From NCBI GenBank assembly GCA_963556695.1, contig CAUWAG010000003.1, positions 8,060,001-8,124,000 on the forward strand: a DNA stretch of 64,000 nucleotides. The letters are read 5' to 3'. Position numbers and translations under genes: made by a program. The stretch comes from Anthostomella pinea (taxonomy: Eukaryota; Ascomycota; Sordariomycetes; Xylariales; Xylariaceae). Below, in pieces: positions 30,334 through 41,100 of this stretch (its first letter is position 1; each line of letters begins with the position of its first letter). The notes under the pieces were generated by a model. That model saw only the letters and a program-made list of their open reading frames with translations, did not search any database and was not told where the DNA came from.

Positions 30334-30842
30334 ATTGATTGATTGATTGTATTTATCGTGGGTGCAGTCCCTCCATAGGGCAAACCACGCCTCCCAGAGC
30401 CATTGCATCGCAAGGTTATAGAGGTGTCAGTCTAGATACATTCAGATCCGCGCACGAGCCTATCCTCGCTGTAGCGGTACCAACCTGGAGTGTCCAGATG
30501 GTTTTTTTTTTAGTCAATACCCAAACACGATTCTGTCAAAAAAACCTCCTGTCCAGTGACTAAGCGACCCAGTGAACCTCAGTCCTCTGGTGTACACATC
30601 GTTCCAGTAGCCGTTCGATATATGTCGCATTGGTGGGTGAAATAGGTATTTATTATCTGCTGGCGAGGGAAACCACAAGGGGAAAAACCTCGCAGGAATG
30701 GGTATTATAGAGACAAGCTGTTTGGCTATCGGGCTCTGTGATAAGGGGCCTCTCCACTGTCGTGTGCTGGTTGTCGACTCGCACAAGCCGGGTCAGAAGG
30801 GGGCCATAGCAGGATTCGAACCCACCTGTTCTCGTCGCCCAC
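30334..30842 (-). mobile_element. SINE-like element sharing its 3' tail with the LINE
   Basis: A 509-bp element on the minus strand bounded by 11-bp direct repeats (30323-30333 and 30843-30853). Its last 170 bp or so (plus 30334 to about 30500) align with the 3' end of the LINE at 17053-17230, including the (CAAT)n tail and the block CAAACCACGCCTCCCAGAGCC. The other end carries a perfect pol III B box, GGTTCGAATCC (complement at about 30812-30822), in a T-arm-like hairpin, with no protein-coding capacity between. A T10/T11 tract (plus 30502-30511) lies at the junction with the LINE-like part. A tRNA-derived head plus a LINE-derived tail is the classic structure of a SINE mobilised by a partner LINE. 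The A box is missing or lies outside the duplication, so this copy is probably 5'-truncated. Confidence 0.65.
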
Positions 30843-30853
30843 GGCTCATTATG

Positions 30854-32388
30854 CATATTCGTATGCTACATAGACGCATATCCTCCCCTATTCGACCAAG
30901 ATCTTACGTGCCTTTCGTTGTACAATCAACCCGTGGTTTACGGATTTACCATCAGCTATAATGCTGACACGATTAAGTTCAACTGGACCACGAGAACTTC
31001 GAGGCGGGGATATAAATCCAATAACATGAGCTGATACGTGTACAACTTAGTAGGATATCTTGGTATAATGCCGTCTGATCTTGTTTGGGGCACCCTCCTA
31101 CAAGTCCGCAAGCCTTTCAGTCTTCGGATAAGCATCATCTAAGTACACACACATTTGTACTAATATTGCACGAGGCCATGGCCATTCTCTTCCTTCCTGT
31201 CAGGGGGTAGTCCACGGAAGTCGGGTACGCACGTTGCACCGTCACACGCTGGCAGACCATTAAGAGGCCACCCAGTGGGTGACCGCGGTGGTCATCTGAC
31301 TACAGAGCAAACACGGGTAGTATCGACTCTTTCTCATGCAAACAGGTCTCGAGAAGGCCACCGTTACCTCGTATATGCACGCTTACTGGGTAATCAGGAT
31401 CGTTGTTCGAAACCACTAACCGGCAGGAAAACATGGCCATGGGGGACATTCAAGCCAGTGAGCCCGGGGCGAAAGAGCATACACACGATCGTCTGGACTT
31501 GTGGCATACTATGAAATGTACACTCAGTTGCCCGGTTTGACTTGGTGCTCGAAGCACTTTGGCTGATGCGACTCCGCCACCGAGTCGCCTTTTCCTGTTA
31601 ACGTTATGGCGTTCACTCCTGCGCATGAAGGGGAGGATACCTTAGGCTCCTCACAATGTTAAATCTACCCGCCGGAATCAGACAGATTGACGCAGGTGAT
31701 TGCGGTTGCCGGTTCTGTATTTGACCATATGCGACACCGTGGCCTCCGTGTCACAACTATGCGGTAGCACGGAATAGCAATCTGCGAGATTCGACCGAGG
31801 TGCTGCAACCCGAGATGGGCCATTACAGCCAGCAACCACTAGGTAGGCAAGGGAAGCGCAGAGAGGTTCAGGATATATGAGATAGGGCCAAATAGATGAT
31901 CCCCGTTCGTCACAACATGAATTACATATAAGGTACTATACTGTGTGTTAGTAACTAGCTAGGTACCTAGGGAATTAGGTAGTCGGCGACGTGACTGCGT
32001 ACCAGCTGTTGTTGGTCGAGGCTCCTCGCACGGCAGTCACCGTCGCGCCTTCCCCTGATGCGAAACAGCCCGACCTCCATCTCAACCCGACTGCCCAGGT
32101 GCTTCCTTCCCATCTTACCGTCTGCAGCAATCGAATTCGGGCAGGCACTAGGATCGGCAAGCACCAATGCCATGCTTTGCCGCCTTTTCTGCAATCTCTT
32201 CACGTCTCTGCTTCCTCTCTTCCTCTCTTCCACCCACACTTCACAACGAGTCTTCGCCACCTCGCAGCACTCACTCTCTTGTGCTGGACACCACACCGAT
32301 ACTCATTCACGTCCTCCAGCTTCTTGTCCGAGTATTTCTTCTTCCTTCTCTTCCACCGCTTTGATTGTGTCAGCTGGAGTCATTCACC
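30854..32388. other. Intergenic region upstream of the wall protein gene
   Basis: No gene supported over 1.5 kb. The last 250 bp before the ATG are strongly C/T-rich, a common fungal leader. The overlapping open frames in that part are products of its composition. Confidence 0.5.
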
Positions 32389-33240
32389 ATGCAGAACATC
32401 GCAGGGATGCTCTTCGCCTTCATCCTGGCCCTGTCGGGTGGCCTTGCTACCGCCGCCGGCGTTCCGGACCGCGGTCCTCTTGTCTTCTTCGGTGAATCCA
32501 CGGCACCTAAGCACCTTACCGTCAAGCCTGCCTATGGGTTCATACAGACCCCATCGACCTGGACCACTGTCTACACGAACGAGCATGTGAAGCCTACTAC
32601 TCTCCCCGTCGTCTCCCCCGACGAGGCTACCGAGAGAGCCGCTTCGTTTGACAAGCAGGCCATGCCGCCTGGTGCCTATGGTGGCGAAGAACCTCCCAGC
32701 GGCCCAAGCGGTGCGTACGGTCAACCCCAATCACCCCCACCCAGCCCCGTCGGCCAGCCAGCCATCGTTCCTTCCGCTGTTCTGCAGACATCCATCGTTA
32801 TCCAGACCCTCTTTGAGACTGTCACGGTGAGCCTTGGATTGCAGACGTCCAGTTGCGAGACTACCCCTACTGCTGTGACGACACCTACTGCCGTGATCAC
32901 CCCTTCGGAGCCCAGCACTATCACCGGCATCGAGACAATCCCCGGCACGCCTGCTACGGAGGTATCGACGCCATGCAGCTCTACCACGGTCACGGATCAC
33001 GAGTCCACACTGAGCACCTCCCCAACTCGGCCTCCGACATCGTCTGGCACGGCTCCAAGAGCCAGCAGCACGCACACACCAAGCTCGGCATGGTCTTTCT
33101 CGACAACCCCGACCTCCGGCAAGCCGTCCGTGACTCCCATCGTCGACACTAACGCTGGCATTATCACTGCGTCGAACTTGCGCCTACTCTGCGGCATGTC
33201 AGCCCTGGTGGCCTTGACCAATGTTGCTGGACTCCTATGA
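32389..33240 (+). CDS. Putative GPI-anchored Ser/Thr/Pro-rich cell-surface protein, 283 residues
   Basis: Single exon. Signal peptide MQNIAGMLFAFILALSGGLA; an upstream in-frame ATG (32365) would place nine residues before it, so 32389 is preferred. The mature chain begins with about 60 residues without cysteine (RGPLVFFGESTAPKHLT), then a Gly/Pro/Tyr-rich region (PPGAYGGEEPPSGPSGAYGQ), then a long Ser/Thr/Pro-rich stretch typical of O-mannosylated wall proteins, and ends in a hydrophobic tail (LLCGMSALVALTNVAGLL) preceded by small residues (NAGIITASN), which fits a GPI-attachment signal. No catalytic domain is seen. Likely located at the plasma membrane or cross-linked into the cell wall. Confidence 0.75.
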   Translation: MQNIAGMLFAFILALSGGLATAAGVPDRGPLVFFGESTAPKHLTVKPAYGFIQTPSTWTTVYTNEHVKPTTLPVVSPDEATERAASFDKQAMPPGAYGGEEPPSGPSGAYGQPQSPPPSPVGQPAIVPSAVLQTSIVIQTLFETVTVSLGLQTSSCETTPTAVTTPTAVITPSEPSTITGIETIPGTPATEVSTPCSSTTVTDHESTLSTSPTRPPTSSGTAPRASSTHTPSSAWSFSTTPTSGKPSVTPIVDTNAGIITASNLRLLCGMSALVALTNVAGLL

Positions 33241-33857
33241 CAAGGTGTAAGTCAACATTCTCACTGTCGTGGTATAAACAAGGGGTCACTGCCTATGGCG
33301 AACATTTTCGTTTGTATCAGAAATGATGATCATGCTTCTACCGTTCCCTTGAATCATGGGCTGACTTGCAATATCCCTCCAGCGTACGGTGATCTCGAGC
33401 ACGGCCGTGTTCAACGGCTATACTCTTGATGGAATTTGAGGATTGAAGATTGGTCTCAGACATGGCTAATAGCTAGCAAGACGAAAATGGTGGAGGTAAT
33501 ACGGGAGGAAAGATGGACGGCCAAGCGCGATCAAATTTTGGAAGTCGAGCACATGTACTGCAGACAGCATGAGAACTGCTGCATAATACGTTGTACACTT
33601 GCTGGTAGATGAGCGAGATGATTCCTCCGAGCTGCAGCCAATCTGTTAGTCTGCTATAGATATCAACGAAATGACCCCATATTTGCCACGCAGCAAAACA
33701 CTGGACTTTGGTATTGACAGTGATCTTGGCTTGGGAGGTTTTTGACATGCTCATCGCCTGATCTGCTTAACATAGTCGATGCATCAGCTTCCAATTCTCA
33801 AAACGTTCATGTACTCTATACCGATCAAGGCTCAGTCGAGTCATGATACACGTCTCT
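33241..33857. other. Convergent 3' intergenic region
   Basis: About 600 bp between the wall protein gene and the beta-adaptin gene. A 93-codon minus-strand frame at 33754-33473 has no recognisable features. Confidence 0.45.
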
Positions 33858-36244
33858 CTACAGGAGCAACAAATCCCCGTTGCTGCCCACACCCTGTGCC
33901 GGCTGTATGACCTGCTGCGGCGCATATTGGTTTACCACATAGCCCGTCTCATTGCCGCCGCCACTGAACGAATCATCTCCCCCGTGATCGTGGATGCCCA
34001 TCGCCGCCATCTGCTGGCTGCCGATACCAGCAAAATAGGCGTCGGCATCACTGACCGCACTCGCCATGCCCATGACGCCACCCGCGGAGGCAGCAGCCGC
34101 CGCCCCAGCCGCGGTATCGATCGCGTTCCCCCCACCACCAGGCCGGACGACGGCGGGCGGGTTCCCGACGCCGAACTGGGACAGGCTCTTGTTGGCATCG
34201 AAACCGGGCAGGTTGGCAGCAGTGGGCAGGGCGTGCTTTTGCAGGGCGGGCGAGTCGATGAGCCGCTTGGGCCGGGCGCTGCGGAAGACGGTCTGCACGG
34301 GCTTGAGGTAGATGGTGGCCAGGGTGCCGACGTTGAGGCACATCTCCTCGAGGGTCTGGGGGTCGAGCTTCTCGGACTCGGCGGTGATGGGCGGCTTCTC
34401 GCCCATGACGATGGTGCGCGCGGCGGCCACGTCGGTGCTGAGGAGGCGCCAGTACATGTAGGCGCGGTCGCGCAGGTCGGGGTTGTCGGTCTCTTCCGTG
34501 GCCCACTTCAGCACGCGCGGGACGAGGTCCTGTCCCTTGGTCGGCCGCTGGATGAAGAGCTTGACGGTTGCGGTGAGGAGGGCGAGTTGCACTTCGACCG
34601 GCTCCTCGGCGAACGAGTATAGGAAGTCCTCGAGAAGGGCGTCGCTGTTCTCGATGCGGTCTGCGTACTGCCCGATGACCCACACCATGGCGGCCTTGGC
34701 CTCGGGCTCGTCCAGGGAGTCCAGGTGCTCGCAGAGCGTGCCGATGATGGACTCGTATTGGTTGGGGTATTTCCGGAAAATGTTGCGGATCACCACCGTG
34801 GCCTCCTGGACGATGTACGGCACCTTGGTGGCGACCAACTCGAGCAGTAGGTTTATGCACCGTCGGGCTGCTGGCTCAATCTTAATGGCCAGCTTCCCGA
34901 TGGCGCGCACGGCCTTCCGGACAAAATGTACGTCGACTTCGGTTGCGTACTCGCGTAACTCCGTCAGTACCTCGTCAATGTTCTTCTCGTTCGCCAACAT
35001 GAATATCAGCTCGAGCTTCGTCACCTTGACGTAGATAGGGTCGTTGTATTTGCAGAAAAACACGCGGATATCGTTGCGCAGGACATCCGGCCGCCGTTGA
35101 AGGATAAGCAGCGCATTTCTCAATGCAAGATATTGTACCTCGGGGCCCTTTGCTAGTAATGTGACGAGTGGTGGTGACAGCTTCCGACATAGCGCTGATA
35201 TTTGCTTTTCGTCGCCGATGTAGTTCATGAGATACAGTATCACTCGTATACACGTCAAGACGACGGCGGAGTTGGAGTGCGAAAGGCGAGGCGCTATACG
35301 CTCCGCAAGCAGAGTCGCTTCCCCTGATTCTTGAGGCACATAGGACATAAGAGCCTCGAGGATGTACGTTTGGCCCCACCTGCGTCTCGTCAGCAATGTG
35401 ATAGTAACACACTTCGGGGTATACGCACTCGGAGCAGTCAGGCAGGATAGCCACCATCTTGGAGGCATTACTGTAGTCTATTGTGAGTTTGATAGAATCA
35501 CTACGCTCCCAAATATCCATTAGACCAGCCAGTGCGCTTGCCACGACCGTTGGGTTGTCGTCCCTCAACAGTGAATTCAGCCTGTCTATCAAGTCGGACT
35601 TTTCTACCATGACCTTATCATGGTCGTATAGCTTCGCGACGCAGTAGGCAGCTGTTTTACGTACGTAGGGATCCGAGTCTCGTAGTAGTCGTTTGACAAT
35701 CGGAACAGTGGCTTCGACGAATTCGCGGACATGGACGTAGGACATGGTTCGAAGAGCTAGAGCTCTGACCAGCGGGTTTGAATCTTGCATATCCTATGCG
35801 AGCATTAGCTTCACCATATTACCCACGGCTGTGGCATCTCTAGAGTGAAACTGACCTGCTCCAACACTGGGATCGCCTTTATCGCTATCTCAGGTCTCAT
35901 CCTTGAGTAGTTCACCAAGAACAAGAAGCACCTGTGCCAACCCCTGTCAGTATCCCTCTCATGTGTGTTGTCTCAATCTCCGCGCAAGACGTGGCTTACA
36001 TCTTCTTGATCTCCAAGCTCTGGATGTGCATGCAGCTCACTATATCGGGGAAGAGGGAAACCATCTCGTTGTTGCTCATGGTCATATTGGCGACGATCTT
36101 CTTGAGGGCAATCTTCTTCTGGGTGAAGTTCTTATCCTTCTTGCTGCCGCTGTTCAGCTCAAGTCGCAGCTCGGCGACTTTGCCCTGCATAGTCATTCGT
36201 CGTAAGCCATAGTCCGGAGGTATATATGCAAGAAACATGGCCAT
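33858..36244 (-). CDS. Beta-adaptin, large subunit of a clathrin adaptor (probably AP-2), 735 residues
   Basis: A trunk subunit of a heterotetrameric clathrin adaptor. Exons are 36244-36000, 35931-35856, 35793-35429 and 35379-33858; introns are 68, 62 and 49 bp, all restoring conserved adaptin sequence ([57 protein letters not shown]). The armadillo-type trunk is complete ([79 protein letters not shown]). After about residue 610 comes a low-complexity hinge rich in Gly/Ala and an end [13 protein letters not shown]; there is no C-terminal ear domain. The N-terminal style ([11 protein letters not shown]) is unlike that of AP-1 beta, so AP-2 beta (Apl1-type) is my best reading. The true start may be the later ATG at 36190 (MQGKVAEL). 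Confidence 0.9.
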
Positions 36245-37501
36245 GATGTTCGCGCTGCAGGAAGGGTCGCATCATAGTGTATACAGCTAGATACGGCCAA
36301 GACATCATTTCTCGACAACAAGCTTGCCCTTTCACATGATCGTCTCGAAGCAGAGGTTTGTCGGATCTAGGAGTGTTGGCGCTGAGGCTTGACTAGATCG
36401 TTCGAGTGCGGAGAAATGGTGGGATTTTAATCGGACAGCGACATGATATTGGGAAAACGAAGAAGAGCATGTACGATTGTAGGGGGTTGTTCGTAATAGC
36501 TACTATCAATGGCCTCGAAGAGAGGATTATAGAAATAGTGATGTGCTTACCCGAGCAAACAGCTTCGAGTCCCCTTGGCCTTGAGCACTCGACATGATGA
36601 ACGTCTGGTGTTGGCCGGGCTGACCACTCTAGGATAATCCGTCGTAGGGGGCTCGACGTCTCGGTCGGGCCGCGCAGTGTGATCTCGATGTGACAGTCCG
36701 TCAATGGCAGCAAGGCTCGACGGTCAGCGCCTCGCAGGACGAAACCTGGTAGACTACCTGGGAACCCAGCTCGAGAAAGATGTCGCATGCGCCAGCGTGT
36801 ATAGCTATCCAATGACAGGAGACGGCAACGGGTTGCGCAGCTGTAGTGGAGGGGCGGTTGTAAACCGTCACATGCAAGCCCCCGCTTTGCCCTATTCGCT
36901 GACTTATTGTGCGATATCGTTTGCGTTCTAATTCGTTGAAGGTTGAAGTCGTCGTTCGATGCGGTCAGATGGGAGGAACGAATGCGATGGTTGCCAGTCG
37001 AGTGATCGGAGATTGAGGCTATGGGGAATTGCAATGCGCGCTGGATTGAATGGATATGCAAACGTATGTACAGGTCGGGACTGTTGAAGCTGAAGATCTA
37101 TCAGAGATGAAGCAGAAAGTCGCCCGTTGATGCCGAATCGAATCCCCCATCCTATGACCCCTGAAGGCGGAGAGTTGAGGTCGGCATTAAGCATTTGCCA
37201 TGTGGGATGTCTTATCGCCGAGCGCTATCCAGATCGACATCGGTTGGGGTCCTAGCGCACGGCTCAGGTCTTGGCCAGCGCTGGAATCTGTCAGACTGCC
37301 ACTGTCCAGCAGGTCCCACTATCGCGGATCGCCGCGTAGCTCGCTGACTTCAATGTGACTGACTACCTTGACCAACTTCAACAACCCTACCTACCTCTTC
37401 GAATCATAGTCTTCTACCACCTACAGCTACGAGAAGACACTTGTATCTAGGCTGTACACATTGCCGCACCTTGGAACTGTGTGCTTCCCAAAGAGACCGC
37501 G
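36245..37501. other. Divergent intergenic region between beta-adaptin and EMC4 genes
   Basis: About 1.25 kb serving two divergent genes. Several short open frames on both strands, none convincing. Confidence 0.5.
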
Positions 37502-38175
37502 ATGGCATCAATCTTGTCCACGGTACCTAAATGGGTCGCTGACCTGCAATCGCCCCCAACACCTAGATCGAAGAATGGGAGCATACCCGACCCCCCAGGA
37601 TATCCTGCTCAGTCAACAGCACTGTCCAAGGTGCGTCAGGCTACGAGACGACACCGTGGATCCTTGACTGACAAATGACAAACGCAGAAACAAGCATCCA
37701 AAGAGCTCAAGTCCCAGCCCCGAAAGCAGCCGAGCCCCGAAGAGATGGACACCTTGAAGCTGAAGAAGGCATGGGAGGTCGCACTGGCGCCAGTCAAAAG
37801 TCTGCCCATGACAGCCATCATGATGTACATGTCCGGAAACTCGTTGCAGATCTTCAGCATCATGATGGTCTACATGGCCTTCAAGAACCCCATCATGGGT
37901 CTTGTCGGAACAAACCAGGCATTCGAGAGGTTCGAGAGCGACAGCAACAAGGCCAAGATCATACAAGTCAAGTTGGCATACATAGTGATGCAGTGCGTGG
38001 CGCTCGGCGTGGGAATATGGAAAGTGAATGCTATGGGACTGCTACCGTGAGCCCTTCCCACCTCCAACACACTGGGGACACGAACATACTGACAATGAAC
38101 AGAACAACAAGGTCGGACTGGCTTGCATGGGAAGCGCAGAGGGAACCATTGGAACATGCCGTCTTCGCGCTATGA
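37502..38175 (+). CDS. emc4: ER membrane protein complex subunit 4
   Basis: Subunit of the EMC insertase, which places tail-anchored and multipass proteins in the ER membrane. Exons are 37502-37630, 37688-38046 and 38103-38175; introns are 57 and 56 bp (GTGCGT...GCAG, GTGAGC...ACAG), giving 186 residues. The cytosolic N-terminus is Pro/Ser-rich. The EMC4 core follows: LKLKKAWEVALAPVKSLPMT, a first hydrophobic pair (AIMMYMSGNSLQIFSIMMVY) and a second segment (KLAYIVMQCVALGVGIWKVN) ending in NAMGLLP. The last exon supplies the conserved tail TTRSDWLAWEAQREPLEHAV. Length fits the family. Confidence 0.95.
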
Positions 38176-41100
38176 ACGCGCCCATAATCCCATGGCCATA
38201 TCACAGATGCCCTCGAGGATTTGGTCGCTGCTATTCATGTGTTATTCTTCGGACTCGACTTTGTCATGCACTCGCTGTGATCCAGCTGTCGCGCCAGCAG
38301 CGCTTCTTTCCTCCCTCTCTCCGGCTGGTTGGTTCGTGATAGGGTTGGAATGATCAGTAGGGCCTTCAGCGACTGACTGCACTGTATGATACTGAATAGG
38401 CGGTCAGCGGATTGGTCAACGGAATGGTCCCAGACGAGCCGGCAACAAGAAATATTTTCGAGATGACTCAGGAGTTACCTACAGGTTCGTCGACCATCGA
38501 TTGGGTGGCCCAGGCCTCTATCGCTCCTCCGTACGGTTTCATTCTCCACCATCCGTCTGTTTCCAGCTTGTCATTTAGTTCTCGCTGTCGATCTTCCCAG
38601 TCACGTTGAAGGAGAACATGGTTTTCTTGGCTGGACTCCGATGAATCAATGTGGCCGAGTGAATCCGGGTTCGCGCCGAGGATTTTGTTGGACTTGTTGC
38701 TATCTCCCTGACCTAGCTTCAGTACTCTGATTCAGTCAGGACGGGCACGGAACTCAAAAGACACCTTCTGTGCCATTGCGTGCCAAGAACTTGCTGTTCT
38801 TCAACACCAGGTTCGGAAAGGGGGCTTCAGATGAGACTCAGTTGCGTCTTGGTATAACCCAACAACCGACAAGTCGATCCTAGAGAGGAACGATGGCCTT
38901 CGCTAGCATCACGGGCCTATGATTCAAACACTTGATGTATACTGCTCGATTTCGAACCACGATTCAATTCTGGACTTTATACAAGCAAGCATGTTTCCCC
39001 ATGAGGCCGGGAATGGTGGCCTCTCGCAACGGCCGACGTTTGCTTCGATTAGTTCATCTAGACCAATGTTGCCGATCTATGCAATCACCCGTCTTGCATC
39101 TCTCCCATGCCGCTCGATGACACCCTCCATATCCTCCAAGCCGCAAGATGTATCGACTGTGCCTTACTCAGACCGCCGGACATGACCCCCACGTCGCCCC
39201 CGCCGTAGGCTGTGCCATGGGACGATATCTTGCGTTTCTGGGGGACTGCTGTGGTGCAACACATCACCATGTGACTCTAATCCGGTCCGGGCGACTAAGA
39301 CTGAACCCCTGGCTTACGTAGCATTGGATAAACGCAAGTTCGCTGATGAGAGGTAGTTACCTGCATGCGCAGCCACCACAGAGCCTCGAGCAATTGGCTC
39401 CTCACTCCCACGACCGCGGCGTCAACAGCACGGGGAGAGCAGAAGGCGGTGAGAAGATGGTTTCGCAGCATAATCGCAACACCGCCTGGTAACCGCCGGG
39501 CCATAGATATTCGAGGCGAGGCTCTGTTCTTGGTCCCAATGAGGCAGATGATTTGTGCTCTCGAAATGGAGCTGCGGTAAGCCGGGCGGGGAATGTTGTC
39601 TCGAGCCCGCCTCGGTGGCGAAGGTATGCGCGTCGAGGCTGTAACGCGCAAAGGTGACCTGCTCAACCTATGACACGCATTTACCAGGCTGCTGAGTACG
39701 CCTATCAGAACCCCGACCGTTGCAATGGAACCTACTCCGGGTCAGCCGCCGAAGGCGGGACACTGACAGTGGCGCATTGGGAACGCTACTCGTACGATGG
39801 TTTACAAGTCGCCACCAGCAGATAGGGGTCAAAAATGACTCCAGGCTGGCTAGGTATCCCTGAAAGTGGCTTGCTGGAAACCGCCGGCATGAACGGCCCA
39901 TTGTCGTGCAGCATTGCTTCTGTACCAGGGCGCACGATTCTACAGGCGAGCCAGGGTCTGGTCAAACACCTGCGGTATAGCCATGATCTGTCACGTCCCA
40001 GGATGAGATCCATTGCTTGTAAATTCGACAAGTCGTCAATAGTCTCATTGGCCGGCCGAGCTTGGTGGTGCAATACGAAGAGTCCATTCTGCAACCAATG
40101 CCCTCCAATCCGATGGTGGCCATATATTTGGGGGAAGGCTGGCGGTGCCTGAAGATTGATTGCACAACTTGACTCCCTGGGTGCCACTCTACAGTGTACG
40201 CCAAGGCAGAACATCTTTTCTGCCGGTTGCGACAGATATGTCTCTCAAGACAGCTCTGGGCTTCTGGCTAAAGATCTGGGAACGAGGCTATACCTCCGAT
40301 GAACATAGTTCTGTACTGGAAGACAGCGTCATTCGAGCCACGCTCCTCCTGCCCTAGACCTTGACTTATGAGATGACAGGAACCCGGCTCGGCAATCAAA
40401 AAGTCTCGAGCCCATGTGACTCATCATCTAGGTCAATCCTGGGTTTCTTCCCCGGGCCATGCTTTCAAGGCGTAAATACTGTGTAACATCGCCAGGGGAT
40501 TTTCCGCGGAAGGGCTTGCTGCTTCCCCGAGATGCAGTCAAGAATGCGGTTTCCGGTTGGCGGAAATCACTTGCAGGTGTCACAGAACCCTCCCCCACGC
40601 AATGGTTTGCTCCTGACCATGGGGTCCTGGTGTTTCGAGGGGGACTCTCCCAGCCACTGGATCCTGCTTTCCTGACGAGTCCGAGATGGACAGATTGTCT
40701 TGACAACATCAGCCGTGTATGTTCGAGTCGAGATATACGAGCAGTGTTGCTGCAAGACAACCATGGTCCCGCTGGTCATCTGCGGGTCTGTCGTCGTACA
40801 CATTGGCACAAGGTAATGTCCTCGACGCCCAGGAACAAGATGAGATCATCGGTGCACAGAGCAAGGCTCCCGTACTATGGCATTATCATGGCCATCACCA
40901 CCACGTGCCCGGGCTGCAGCATAATTGCCAATCGTTTCCGCTCAATACCTACCACGATAAGCAAATGCATCCCTCGTGAGCTCTCGGGCTTAGTCACACC
41001 CTGCCATATCGAGCTGATGCGCACCAGGTTAAGCCAGCCGGATAGACCAGTTGTACAGGCGGTATGACGGTCTGGGGGGTACGGCAACGACGGCGAGATT

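Noticed and set aside
30803..30896. Complete intron-containing tRNA gene overlapping the SINE head
   Set aside because: The outer ends can pair over six of seven positions with wobbles, but no D stem forms, the uridine before the anticodon is missing, and a target-site duplication lies in its middle.
40459..41067. 202-codon ORF in the gene-poor stretch
   Set aside because: No domain, no signal peptide, overlapped by equally long antisense frames; composition does not resemble the neighbouring genes.
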